Source of the DNA: an uncultured Lachnospiraceae bacterium
GTDB lineage: Bacteria > Bacillota > Clostridia > Lachnospirales > Lachnospiraceae
Assembly (NCBI GenBank): GCA_900549995.1
Contig: URQQ01000051.1
Location: 1-28,998, forward strand
Direction: 5' to 3'
Length of the DNA stretch: 28,998 nt
Shown one piece after another: positions 14,653 to 23,262 of this stretch. The first letter of the stretch is position 1, and each line of letters starts with the position of its first letter. Position numbers and translations under genes: made by a program. A model generated the notes under the pieces. The model did not search any database. It had not been told where the DNA came from and worked only from the letters and a program-made list of their open reading frames with translations.

Positions 14653-15316
14653 GTTCTTCGCCCCCTGAAACTACTTTTAACATTTCATTTTGGATTTGTT
14701 TGGAAGAAATAATGATCAGTTTATCCCTCTCTTTGACGATAAAAGATCCATTTGGCACAAGCATATTTTTTTCCCGGATAATACAGCTGATGATCACATT
14801 ATCCGGAAGACTCATATCCATTATCATTTCATCGCAAACCGGGTACTCTTTCTTCACGGTGATCTCCGTGACAGCGGCCATTTCATCTTCAATATCCAGA
14901 GTCTGAACGAGCGAATCGATCATGGATGCTTTTTCGATCATACCTGCCACCATATAAGTGCCGCTGATCGCATTCGTAACCCCAAGTTCTTTAAAAATAT
15001 CCACATTCCTGGGATTTGATACGATACATACAGTTTTCTTAATCTGATACAAACGGGATGCCATCTGGCAGATTGCAAGATTCTCTGCATCATCAGGCCT
15101 TAAAGCGACGAGTACGTCAAACCCCTGCATTCCTGCATCATCCAGAACAAATTTTTTACAGGGGTTTCCTACAATTACTGGAATGTTATATTTTTCTGTC
15201 AGGTATTCACAATACTCTCTGCCATCATTGACCGCAATGACTTTATTTTTTTTATCAATCAACGACCCAATCAGAAAATCGGCTTTCGCCCTTCCTCCTG
15301 CCACTACAATATTCAT
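14645..15316 (-). CDS. TrkA/KtrA-type RCK protein with N and C domains
   Basis: A 223-residue cytoplasmic protein. The TrkA_N Rossmann domain spans about 1-125, with NIVVAGGRAKADFLIGSL in place of the usual GxGxxG, VIAVNDG, and VCIVSNPRNVDIFKELGVT. The RCK_C/TrkA_C domain spans about 140-222, with VCDEMIMDMSLPDNVIISCIIREKN broken into beta strands and ending DKLIIISS. It gates TrkH according to nucleotide, and in Firmicutes the RCK_C domain of KtrA binds cyclic di-AMP. The nucleotide loop is unusual (GGRAKA), which suggests weak or altered nucleotide binding. The start overlaps the preceding trkA-like gene by 4 bp. Confidence 0.88.
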   Translation of the reverse strand: MNIVVAGGRAKADFLIGSLIDKKNKVIAVNDGREYCEYLTEKYNIPVIVGNPCKKFVLDDAGMQGFDVLVALRPDDAENLAICQMASRLYQIKKTVCIVSNPRNVDIFKELGVTNAISGTYMVAGMIEKASMIDSLVQTLDIEDEMAAVTEITVKKEYPVCDEMIMDMSLPDNVIISCIIREKNMLVPNGSFIVKERDKLIIISSKQIQNEMLKVVSGGEEHV

Positions 15317-15747
15317 TCTGATTCCCCCACTTCTATTCCACTCAGACGTTCAAATTCCTGCATGGATAACCGGAACGGGTAGATTACCTGGATTCCATAT
15401 CCCCGGATGACCGGCTCCATCTGTGGATCTGTCAGACGCATATAAGTGTTTGGTACATGGTAAAGTCTCGCCGCGATCTGGCAGATCAGACTGTTTGTAC
15501 AGTCATACCCGGTAGCTGCAACAAGTATTTCCGTGTTCTTGATTCCCGCTTTTTCCAGTGTGTTGATATCTGCTCCATCCGACGCCACCTCATAGCCGCT
15601 ATAACTCTCCGGCAGCTGTGAGAAACTGCCGCTGTCCTTATCAATCACCATAACATCATACCCCTGTTCACAAAGACGTCCTGCAAGGCTTGCCCCAAAT
15701 CTCCCACACCCGACTACAATTACTGATTTAATTTTCCGAAACAGCAT
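15313..15747 (-). CDS. short TrkA-type protein, nucleotide-binding domain only
   Basis: A 144-residue protein made of a single TrkA_N domain. It has a canonical motif, VIVVGCGRFGASLAGRL (9-25), the aspartate pair MVIDKD (about 33-38), and the later VAATGYDCTNSLICQIAARL with NTYMRLTDPQMEPVIRGYGI. It has no RCK_C domain. Together with the downstream protein it gives a split gating apparatus, here with the good nucleotide loop and next door with the regulatory C-domain. It is the first gene of the trk operon, 104 bp after kdpD. The ribosome site is AGGAATGGTGAT. Confidence 0.88.
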   Translation of the reverse strand: MLFRKIKSVIVVGCGRFGASLAGRLCEQGYDVMVIDKDSGSFSQLPESYSGYEVASDGADINTLEKAGIKNTEILVAATGYDCTNSLICQIAARLYHVPNTYMRLTDPQMEPVIRGYGIQVIYPFRLSMQEFERLSGIEVGESE

Positions 15748-15775
15748 TAGATCACCATTCCTTTCTACAGATCAT

Positions 15776-15844
15776 ATTGTATCACCAGGCATATAAAGAT
15801 TCTATTTGCAAAGCATAAAGATGACATAAGTTTTGTGTTAAGAT
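15776..15844 (-). promoter_or_regulatory. trk operon promoter with three 22-bp-spaced direct repeats
   Basis: On the plus strand ATATAAAGAT (15791-15800), GCATAAAGAT (15813-15822) and GTGTTAAGAT (15835-15844) start exactly 22 bp apart. This is two helical turns, the pattern expected for tandem OmpR/KdpE-family dimers. Downstream on the minus strand is a -10 TACAAT (15781-15776), with the -35 position overlapping the nearest repeat and no good -35 of its own, as in activator-dependent promoters. The exact 10-mer ATATAAAGAT occurs again before the kdp genes at 23514-23523. Confidence 0.6.
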
Positions 15845-15851
15845 TCATATG

Positions 15852-18548
15852 TCAAATACTCCCTTTCTGTAAAGTAAACCCAAATACCGTCCCTTTTGGA
15901 TAGCGGTCCTTTACATAAATTTCACCGTCCAAAGCCTGTATGATTGTTTTGCACAACGAAAGTCCAAGCCCCAGCCCCCTTCGGTTATCCCCTGTATTAT
16001 TTGCCGCTTTAAAATACAGATCAAAGATTTTTTCTTTTTCTGCGTCCGTAATTCCAGGTCCATTGTCAGCAACCTCAACCGCTATTTTGCCATCTTCCTC
16101 TCTGGCCGAAATTACAATGGTAGAATCTGGCTGCGTATAACGGATACTGTTATCTACCATATTTAAAACCACTCTGCTGATCAGATGTGCATCTCCCTTT
16201 ACGACAAATACTTCCGGCAGTTCCACTTTGATCTTATTATGCTTCTTATAACTGTTCACCTGTTTCAATGCATCCTGAATGATATCACATAAATATTGAT
16301 TCTCATTTTTCACTTCTTCCCCTTCCGAGTCAAGTTTTGTAACAGTCAGAATATTCTCTACCAGATGATTCAGCCACATGGATTCATCATAGAGATTCAG
16401 GTAGATTTCGTGCCTGGTCTCGTCATCCATACTCCCCCCATCCTCCAGAAGAATACTGCTGTATCCTGTAATCCCAGACAGCGGTGTCCGTAAATCATGC
16501 GACACTGCCCTTAGAAGATTCGCACGAAGTTTATCTTTTTCTGCATCAATCATAAGTTTTTTCTGCTCATTCAGCAGGACATATTTTTCCGCAGCAAATG
16601 CAGTCTCATTAATCATTGCCTTCAAAAGATTTTTATCAAAGGGCGTAATTTCTTCTCCCTCATCCAAGGCAATCCCGTAGACTGCAAACACCTGTTTCTC
16701 ACCAGATACCGGAATATAGTATCCCTTTGCTCCGGGAAGTGTATCTGTCATACGCCCTGCACGATGTCTTGTTTTTAATACCCATGCAGCCACTCCTCTT
16801 TCATCTTCCGTCAAAAGATCCTTTTGAGATTCTTCTTTTTCGGATATCATTTCATTGTGCGGAAAAAGGATCACCGGTTCTTTCAGCTTTCCTTCCACCG
16901 TATTATAAACCGCAACCGGACGTTCCAGCAGATCCGAAACCTGCTGGCCGCCCTCTGTAAGAATCTGATCCGCTCCCAAAGCCCTGCGCAGCTTATGACT
17001 GGTATTCAGAAGAATCTCCGTTCTTCTGGATTTTAAGAATTCCTGATGTCCCTGAATCTTAAGCTTCAGAGTAAGTGAACTTGTAATCAGCGCTGCTCCC
17101 AGCATCACTGCAAATGTAAATGGATAGATCGGATTATAAGCATCTAATGTGAACTTTGGTTCCGTAAAAAGAAGATTATATAAAATCACCCCTATCCCGG
17201 CGGACGCATAAGCACATGCCCTGCCCTTTGTAATCCAAGAGATCAGAACAGTCCCTACAATATAAAGGATTGCAATACTGATATTGCCTAATCCCCAGGC
17301 ATCAATCACTCCGCCTCCAATTGTACACATGCTCAGTACTGCCAGCATTTTCCCCAAATCTGTCCATGAAAAGGATATTTTTTTCCTGAATCCCTTCTTT
17401 TGCACAGCGGCTTTCTGGTCTGGAATCACATAGATATCCAGGTTGGGAGCCATGGCCGTAAGCTTCTCAATCAAATTGGGCCGAAAGAACATATATTTTC
17501 TTGTTCTGCTGCCTGTACGCCCAATCACAATTTTGGAGATTCCATTTGATTTTGCATATTCTGCAATCTGGTATGCCACCTGGTCGCCAAAAATCACCGA
17601 TGTTTTTGCGCCAAACTGCTTTGCGAGTTTCATATTGTCGTATACTGCCTGTTTGACCTTTCTGTCTGCATTTTCAAATGCCGGCGTCTCCACATAAAGT
17701 GCAATCAGTTCTGCCTGAAATGCATTTGCCATTCTGGCTGCAGTACGGATCACTTTTGCGTTGGTCGGGGATTTGGAAATACAGATTAAAATATGTTCTC
17801 CGGTATAATAATCTTTCCCTTCTTTCACCGAACGCTCTTCCATTACTTTCCGGTTCACACGGTCAGCCGTTCTGCGTAGTGCAATTTCCCGAAGGGCCGT
17901 CAGGTTTTCTTTCAGAAAGAAATGTCCCATTGCACGTTTGGCCTGGTCATTTTGGTAGATTTTTCCGGCTTCGAGTCTCCGGATTAACTGTTCCGGTTCA
18001 ATATCCACAAGCTCTACCTGATATGCCTGGTCAAATACCGAATCCGGAATCCTCTCATGTACCGTCACATGTGTAATTGAGGCAACAATATCATTCAGGC
18101 TTTCCAGATGCTGAACATTTACTGTCGTATACACATCAATTCCTGCCTCCAAAAGTTCCTGTATGTCCTGATATCTTTTTGCATGACGGCACCCTTCTGC
18201 ATTGGTGTGAGCAAGCTCATCTACCAGAATGAGCTGTGGTTTGCGGTATAGTGCGGCATCAAGATCAAATTCTTTTAACCGGATTCCTTTATACTCCAGC
18301 ATCAGAGGAGACAACACTTCAAGACCAGATAACAACGCTGTCGTATCTGGTCTTTTATGTGGCTCCACATATCCTGCCACTACATCGATATTATTTTTTA
18401 TGTCTGTCTGTGCGGCATCTAACATCGCATATGTCTTACCGACTCCTGCCGCATATCCAAAAAATATCTTCAGCCTTCCTTTTATCTCTACTTTTTCATC
18501 TGCCTGAATTTCTTTCAGCAGTTGATCCGGGTCGGGTCTGTGATCCAT
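15852..18548 (-). CDS. kdpD: KdpD turgor/potassium sensor histidine kinase
   Basis: A full-length KdpD of 898 residues. Order of domains: the KdpD domain with Walker A GYAAGVGKT (31-39) and LVDELAHTN (about 108-116); a USP domain (about 250-370) with an SKS motif at 258-260 followed after 20 residues by LIALY, fitting the cyclic di-AMP motif described for Staphylococcus aureus KdpD; four membrane helices of DUF4118 (about 395-500); a GAF-like domain; HisKA with RAVSHDLRTPLSG (His684); and HATPase with LNMVDNSIRYT, VADNGPGI and RGLGLGLSL. I prefer the ATG at 18548, which has GGGGGAAC upstream, over a GTG eight codons earlier. It follows kdpC after 93 bp. No response regulator follows it directly, so the KdpE-like protein at 10875-11561 is the likely partner. 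Confidence 0.93.
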   Translation of the reverse strand: MDHRPDPDQLLKEIQADEKVEIKGRLKIFFGYAAGVGKTYAMLDAAQTDIKNNIDVVAGYVEPHKRPDTTALLSGLEVLSPLMLEYKGIRLKEFDLDAALYRKPQLILVDELAHTNAEGCRHAKRYQDIQELLEAGIDVYTTVNVQHLESLNDIVASITHVTVHERIPDSVFDQAYQVELVDIEPEQLIRRLEAGKIYQNDQAKRAMGHFFLKENLTALREIALRRTADRVNRKVMEERSVKEGKDYYTGEHILICISKSPTNAKVIRTAARMANAFQAELIALYVETPAFENADRKVKQAVYDNMKLAKQFGAKTSVIFGDQVAYQIAEYAKSNGISKIVIGRTGSRTRKYMFFRPNLIEKLTAMAPNLDIYVIPDQKAAVQKKGFRKKISFSWTDLGKMLAVLSMCTIGGGVIDAWGLGNISIAILYIVGTVLISWITKGRACAYASAGIGVILYNLLFTEPKFTLDAYNPIYPFTFAVMLGAALITSSLTLKLKIQGHQEFLKSRRTEILLNTSHKLRRALGADQILTEGGQQVSDLLERPVAVYNTVEGKLKEPVILFPHNEMISEKEESQKDLLTEDERGVAAWVLKTRHRAGRMTDTLPGAKGYYIPVSGEKQVFAVYGIALDEGEEITPFDKNLLKAMINETAFAAEKYVLLNEQKKLMIDAEKDKLRANLLRAVSHDLRTPLSGITGYSSILLEDGGSMDDETRHEIYLNLYDESMWLNHLVENILTVTKLDSEGEEVKNENQYLCDIIQDALKQVNSYKKHNKIKVELPEVFVVKGDAHLISRVVLNMVDNSIRYTQPDSTIVISAREEDGKIAVEVADNGPGITDAEKEKIFDLYFKAANNTGDNRRGLGLGLSLCKTIIQALDGEIYVKDRYPKGTVFGFTLQKGSI

Positions 18549-18587
18549 GTTCCCCCATCCTTTCCTTTTCACACATAAGGGCTGATA

Positions 18588-18616
18588 AAGCAGATTCCCC
18601 CTCCATAATTCTGCTT
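18588..18616 (-). other. hairpin between kdpC and kdpD
   Basis: AAGCAGA and TCTGCTT form a 7-bp stem with a 15-nt loop in the 93-bp gap. No T-run follows, so it is not a terminator. It may be a site that sets mRNA stability or lowers kdpD translation relative to kdpABC. A 16-codon ORF with no ribosome site covers the same stretch. Confidence 0.4.
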
Positions 18617-18641
18617 CATAGCCTGTGTTTCTGTTTTCCTG

Positions 18642-19253
18642 CTACAAAATGCCATCCAGTGCAAGATTCACTTCCAGGACATTCACTGTTTTTTCACCCA
18701 AAATACCAAAGAATCTGCCTTTTGTATATTGATCAATTATCTTCTGCACCTTTTCCACATCCATATTTCTTTCCTCCGCAATTCTTTCCGCCTGAAACTT
18801 AGCTGCTGCCGGCGAGATATGCGGATCAAGGCCGCTGCCTGAAGCAGTGATGAGGTCGGAAGGAATTTTTTCATCTGCCTTTTCCGGCATAGACTCCCTG
18901 ATTTTCGCAACTCTTTCTGCAATCAGATCCTCATACTCTTCACTGGCCGGTGTAAGGTTCGATGGTGCTGAATACATCAATACTTCACCATTCTCACCGG
19001 TGTAAGTGGAACTGTCAATATTCATAACCCTGCCCCAGAGATACTCATTCCCTGTAAACTGCTGTCCTAAAAGAACACTTCCGTATTTCTTACCGTCAAT
19101 TTCAATAATGGAGCCATTTGCCTTTTCTTTGAATGCAAGTTGTGATATTCCTGTCACTACAAGCGGATATAGGATTCCGGTAATCACGGTAAGAATCAGG
19201 AACAGTCCCAGTACTTTTAATATCGTTGCTTTTTTTGATTTTTCTGATTTCAT
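18642..19253 (-). CDS. kdpC: potassium-transporting ATPase subunit C
   Basis: A 203-residue KdpC with one N-terminal membrane helix (about 13-37, LGLFLILTVITGILYPLVVT). The periplasmic domain carries the family hallmarks YLWGRVMNID, a serine/asparagine-rich SAPSNLTPASEEY, ASGSGLDPHISPAAA (about 135-149) and the C-terminal GRFFGILGEKTVNVLEVNLALD. KdpC helps potassium binding and stabilises the KdpA-KdpB complex. The start is the ATG at 19253, preceded by GGGAGTGA, and the frame continues five codons further to a TTG without support. It lies 38 bp after kdpB and is a normal length for Gram-positive KdpC. Confidence 0.95.
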   Translation of the reverse strand: MKSEKSKKATILKVLGLFLILTVITGILYPLVVTGISQLAFKEKANGSIIEIDGKKYGSVLLGQQFTGNEYLWGRVMNIDSSTYTGENGEVLMYSAPSNLTPASEEYEDLIAERVAKIRESMPEKADEKIPSDLITASGSGLDPHISPAAAKFQAERIAEERNMDVEKVQKIIDQYTKGRFFGILGEKTVNVLEVNLALDGIL

Positions 19254-19291
19254 TTTATTCACTCCCAAACATTTCCTGTTTTTCTGACTTG

Positions 19292-21361
19292 CTATATTCC
19301 AAAGACCGCTGCTATGATCATATCAATCACCTTAATTGCAATAAACGGTACCACGATCCCGCCAAGCCCATAAATCAGAAGATTGCTTTTCAGCATTTTT
19401 GCTGCGGGAACTTCACGGTATTTCACACCCCTTAAGGCCAGCGGAATCAGAACAATGATGATCAATGCATTATAAATCAGTGCGGATATGATTGCACTTG
19501 CAGCACTGTGAAGCCCCATAATATTCAGTACGCCAAGCCTTGGATAAAGCCCCATGAAAAGCGCAGGTATGATCGCAAAATATTTCGCCACATCATTCGC
19601 AATACTGAACGTGGTCAATGCCCCTCGTGTCATTAAAAGCTGTTTACCGATTCTGACAATATCAATCAGTTTCGTAGGAGAAGAATCAAGATCCACCATA
19701 TTCCCAGCTTCCTTTGCCGCCTGTGTCCCTGAATTCATCGCAACCGCAACATCTGCCTGTGCCAATGCCGGTGCATCATTGGTTCCGTCACCAGTCATTG
19801 CCACCAGATGTCCCTGTTTTTGGAAATCACGGATCATCTGTAATTTGCCTTTTGGAGTTGCCTCGGCGAGAAAATCATCGACCCCGGCTTCTGCCGCAAT
19901 TGCGGCCGCTGTCAGCGGGTTATCTCCAGTGATCATGATTGTCTTAATTCCCATTTTTCTGAGATCTGAAAATTTCTCTTTGACCCCTTCTTTTATGATA
20001 TCTTTCAGACGTATCACGCCCAAAATCTGATGATTTTTGGCTACAACAAGAGGTGTCCCTCCATGGTTAGATATCTCTTTTACAATCCTGTCGCATTCCT
20101 TACTGTATACACCGCCATGTTCCACGACGTAATCACGGACCGCTTCCGCCGCGCCTTTTCGGATTTCATTATTCTGGTAGTCAACACCGCTCATTCTTGT
20201 TTTTGCCGAAAACGGTACAAACACTGTTTTCATTTCGCTCATATTCCGGCCTCGTATGCCAAACTGTTCCTTCGCAAGGATCACAACACTTCTTCCCTCC
20301 GGAGTTTCATCAGCAAGCGAAGCAAGCTGCGCGGCATCTGCAAGTTCTTCCTTATCAACTCCATCTACCGGTATGAAGTCATCTGCCTGTCGGTTGCCAA
20401 GTGTGATCGTCCCTGTCTTGTCAAGCATTAAAATATCAACATCCCCGGCAGCCTCAATCGCACGTCCGCTCATGGCTAACACATTTGCCTTATTCAGCCT
20501 GCTCATCCCCGCAATTCCGATAGATGACAGCAGCGCTCCAATGGTCGTAGGCGCAAGACAAATCAGAAGAGCCACCAGCGACGTTACTGACGTCGGATTC
20601 GTTTTATCAAGCTGGCCAGCCGAGAATAATGAATACGCATACAGCGAACAGGTTACAAGCAGAAATATAATGGACAGCGCTACCAGAAATAACTGCAGCG
20701 CAAGCTCATTTGGAGTTTTTTTCCTTGCTGCCCCTTCCACCATTGCGATCATTTTATCAAGGAAACTCTGCCCTGGTTCACTGGTAACCATGATCACAAG
20801 CCAGTCAGATACCAGTGTTGTTCCTCCCGTCACCGCACTTCTGTCACCGCCGCTCTCACGGATTACCGGAGCCGATTCTCCGGTAATCGCACTCTCATCT
20901 ACCGATGCGGCACCATCAATGACCTCACCGTCAGCGGGGATCTGTTCCCCCGCTTTGACAATTACGATATCTCCCTTTACAAGATTTGCCGAAGAAATTT
21001 TTGTGATTTTTTCTTTCTGGTCAGCAGAAGGGATTTTATGAGCCTCCACATCTTTTCTGTTTGCCCTTAACGTATCTGCCTGAGCCTTTCCACGTCCTTC
21101 CGCGATTGCTTCTGCAAAATTGCCAAACAAAACTGTAAACCATAAGATTACCGAGACAGCTAAAATAAATGCCGGCTGTGCATCCCTGATCCCGCCCAGA
21201 GAAAATACAAACAAAACGAAGGTCAAAATTGCGGATACAAATACCATAAACATGACTGGGTTTAAGATCTGTACTTTGGGGTTTAATTTTATAAAAGAAT
21301 CTTTCAGCGCACGCGTCATGATTTCCTTATCTCTAAAGATACTTTTTTTCTTATCTTCCAT
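19292..21361 (-). CDS. kdpB: potassium-transporting P-type ATPase catalytic subunit B
   Basis: A 689-residue P-type ATPase that drives high-affinity potassium import. The phosphorylation motif is MLDKTGTIT (Asp314). The actuator loop is AITGESAPV (about 159-167), whose serine is the position phosphorylated for inhibition in E. coli KdpB. CLAPTTIGAL is the transmembrane 4 kink, and MTGDGTNDAPALAQADV marks the hinge. It has about seven membrane helices. The start is chosen at 21361 because AGGAGGAG lies upstream at workable spacing. The frame is open ten codons further, but those overlap the kdpA end. It lies 22 bp after kdpA. Confidence 0.97.
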   Translation of the reverse strand: MEDKKKSIFRDKEIMTRALKDSFIKLNPKVQILNPVMFMVFVSAILTFVLFVFSLGGIRDAQPAFILAVSVILWFTVLFGNFAEAIAEGRGKAQADTLRANRKDVEAHKIPSADQKEKITKISSANLVKGDIVIVKAGEQIPADGEVIDGAASVDESAITGESAPVIRESGGDRSAVTGGTTLVSDWLVIMVTSEPGQSFLDKMIAMVEGAARKKTPNELALQLFLVALSIIFLLVTCSLYAYSLFSAGQLDKTNPTSVTSLVALLICLAPTTIGALLSSIGIAGMSRLNKANVLAMSGRAIEAAGDVDILMLDKTGTITLGNRQADDFIPVDGVDKEELADAAQLASLADETPEGRSVVILAKEQFGIRGRNMSEMKTVFVPFSAKTRMSGVDYQNNEIRKGAAEAVRDYVVEHGGVYSKECDRIVKEISNHGGTPLVVAKNHQILGVIRLKDIIKEGVKEKFSDLRKMGIKTIMITGDNPLTAAAIAAEAGVDDFLAEATPKGKLQMIRDFQKQGHLVAMTGDGTNDAPALAQADVAVAMNSGTQAAKEAGNMVDLDSSPTKLIDIVRIGKQLLMTRGALTTFSIANDVAKYFAIIPALFMGLYPRLGVLNIMGLHSAASAIISALIYNALIIIVLIPLALRGVKYREVPAAKMLKSNLLIYGLGGIVVPFIAIKVIDMIIAAVFGI

Positions 21362-21383
21362 AACCAAATTCTCCTCCTGGTTC

Positions 21384-23138
21384 CTATACAATCATCTGCA
21401 GAAATTCTGCAATCGGCCCTAATGCCAGTGCCGGGAAAAAGCTTAACGCTCCGACTAAAATCACAATAAAGATCAATAAAAATACGAACATTGCATTATG
21501 TGTCGGCAGAGTTCCTGAGCTTTCTGCTACTTTTTTCTTACCTGCAAGGCTGCCGGCAATTGCAAGTGTAGCAAGCATCGGCACAAACCGCACGAAAAGC
21601 ATTACAAGGCCGATACTGACATTTAAAAATGGAGTATTTGCATTAAAGCCGGCAAATGCAGAACCATTATTTCCTCCCGCTGACGAATATGCATATAATA
21701 CCTCTGAAAACCCATGTGCCCCGGCATTATTCAGGCTGTCTACTGTTGCGGGAAGTAACGTCGCAATGCCGCTTCCGACCAGAATCGCTACCGGTGTGGC
21801 AAGACATACAAGCACTGCCATCTTCATCTCAAACGGCTCTATCTTTTTCCCCAGATACTCGGGCGTCCGCCCTACCATAAGTCCTGCGATAAACACGGTT
21901 AAAATTGCAAATCCAATCATGCCATACAATCCGCATCCCACGCCGCCGAAAATTACTTCGCCAAGCATCATCTGAAGCATTGTAATCATTCCGCCAATAG
22001 GAGTATAGCTGTCATGCATAGAGTTTACAGATCCATTCGACGCAGCAGTTGTAAATGCCGCCCATGTGGAGGACGTTGCAATGCCGAATCTTGTTTCTTT
22101 CCCTTCCATATTCCCTGTCGCATCAGCACTGTCCCCCTGCATTACAACTTCTCCGTTCTGTGCAAGCTGCGGCGTTCCATTTTGTTCGTTAAATCCAATA
22201 ACTCCCATTGCTACGGCCAGCATAATTAACATTGCCATAAATATGGCCTTTCCCTGACGTTTATCCTTAATATTCCTTCCAAAGGTAAAACAAAGAGCGG
22301 CCGGTATGAGCAAAAGCGCAATCATTTCAAGTAAATTTGAAAAGATCGTAGGATTCTCGAATGGGTGCGCGGAATTCACACCATAGAATCCGCCCCCGTT
22401 AGTTCCAAGCTGTTTAATTGCGATCTGGCTTGCAGCCGGCCCAAGAGGAACTACCTGTTTTGTAATCGTCGTCGTTGTACCATCCTCGTTCTCAACTTCT
22501 ATCGGCTGTAAAAGTTCTACTTCATCATAAGCTTTAAAATTCTGTGGAACTCCCTGGGAAACCAACAGTACAGCCACGATGAGAGATAGCGGAAGCAGTA
22601 CATAAAGAACAACTTTGACCATGTCTTTATAAAAATTACCGATTCCTTTTTGTTTTATTTTTACAAATCCTCTGATTAAAGCAAACAGCACCGCAATCCC
22701 GGTTGCCGCCGAAACAAAATTTTGTACATTCAGCCCCAGCATCTGTGTCAGATAACTTAATGTACTCTCCCCTGAGTACGCCTGCCAGTTTGTATTTGTC
22801 ACAAAACTTGATGCTGTATTAAATCCAAGATGCCATGACGTTCCACCGATTCCTTCCGGATTAAGCGGAAGAAACTTCTGAAACATCTGAAGAAGAAATA
22901 AAACGATCAATCCAATGGCACTGAATAAGACTGCACAAAACCCATATTTTTTCCAACCCATGTCTTCTTCATCCCTCAGACGAAGGATCTTATAAATTCC
23001 TTTTTCCGCCGGAGTTATGATCCTGGAGAGGAAAACTTTTTCACCATTCATTACTTTCCCTATGTATTTTCCCAGCGGAATTGCCAGAACTACCAGTATC
23101 ACAACATAAATTATCATCTGAACTGCTACATTGCTCAT
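21384..23138 (-). CDS. kdpA: potassium-transporting ATPase potassium-binding subunit A
   Basis: A 584-residue channel-like membrane subunit related to TrkH. Four selectivity-filter regions are visible: SFVTNTNWQAYSGE (about 111-124), IKQLGTNGGGFYGVNSAHPF (about 237-256), the TSSTWAAFTTAASNGSVNSM region (about 356-375), and AGGNNGSAFAGFNANTP (about 490-506). Around ten membrane segments flank them. The protein is slightly longer than the E. coli subunit (557 residues); an insertion around 200-225 includes VENEDGTTTTITKQVVPL. The start has GAGAGGTGAT upstream and overlaps kdpF by 4 bp, showing coupled translation. Confidence 0.97.
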   Translation of the reverse strand: MSNVAVQMIIYVVILVVLAIPLGKYIGKVMNGEKVFLSRIITPAEKGIYKILRLRDEEDMGWKKYGFCAVLFSAIGLIVLFLLQMFQKFLPLNPEGIGGTSWHLGFNTASSFVTNTNWQAYSGESTLSYLTQMLGLNVQNFVSAATGIAVLFALIRGFVKIKQKGIGNFYKDMVKVVLYVLLPLSLIVAVLLVSQGVPQNFKAYDEVELLQPIEVENEDGTTTTITKQVVPLGPAASQIAIKQLGTNGGGFYGVNSAHPFENPTIFSNLLEMIALLLIPAALCFTFGRNIKDKRQGKAIFMAMLIMLAVAMGVIGFNEQNGTPQLAQNGEVVMQGDSADATGNMEGKETRFGIATSSTWAAFTTAASNGSVNSMHDSYTPIGGMITMLQMMLGEVIFGGVGCGLYGMIGFAILTVFIAGLMVGRTPEYLGKKIEPFEMKMAVLVCLATPVAILVGSGIATLLPATVDSLNNAGAHGFSEVLYAYSSAGGNNGSAFAGFNANTPFLNVSIGLVMLFVRFVPMLATLAIAGSLAGKKKVAESSGTLPTHNAMFVFLLIFIVILVGALSFFPALALGPIAEFLQMIV

Positions 23139-23224
23139 TGTTTATCACCTCTCAATAACACTACGGTAAGATACCCCAGTAAAAATATTGCTGTCAATCC
23201 AATTATCGTCAGCATCACATTCAT
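23135..23224 (-). CDS. kdpF: KdpF, small accessory membrane subunit of the Kdp pump
   Basis: A 29-residue ORF that starts at ATG 23224-23222 behind an AGGAGG ribosome site and stops at TGA 23135, overlapping the kdpA start (ATGA). The peptide is one hydrophobic helix, NVMLTIIGLTAIFLLGYLTV then VLLRGDKQ, with the LLGYL core found in E. coli KdpF, which is also 29 residues. KdpF sits on KdpA and stabilises the KdpFABC complex. It is too short for most gene callers and is easily missed. Confidence 0.88.
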   Translation of the reverse strand: MNVMLTIIGLTAIFLLGYLTVVLLRGDKQ

Positions 23225-23262
23225 CCTTTATGTCCTCCTTTTATATGAATTGGCACTGCCTG

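Noticed and set aside
18737..18922. 61-codon minus-strand frame inside kdpC
   Set aside because: It is a different frame fully inside kdpC and arginine-rich, as expected of an out-of-frame read.
20256..21041. 261-codon open frame on the plus strand
   Set aside because: It is antisense to kdpB, whose frame carries every P-type ATPase motif. The frame is serine/isoleucine-rich, with no ribosome site or family resemblance.
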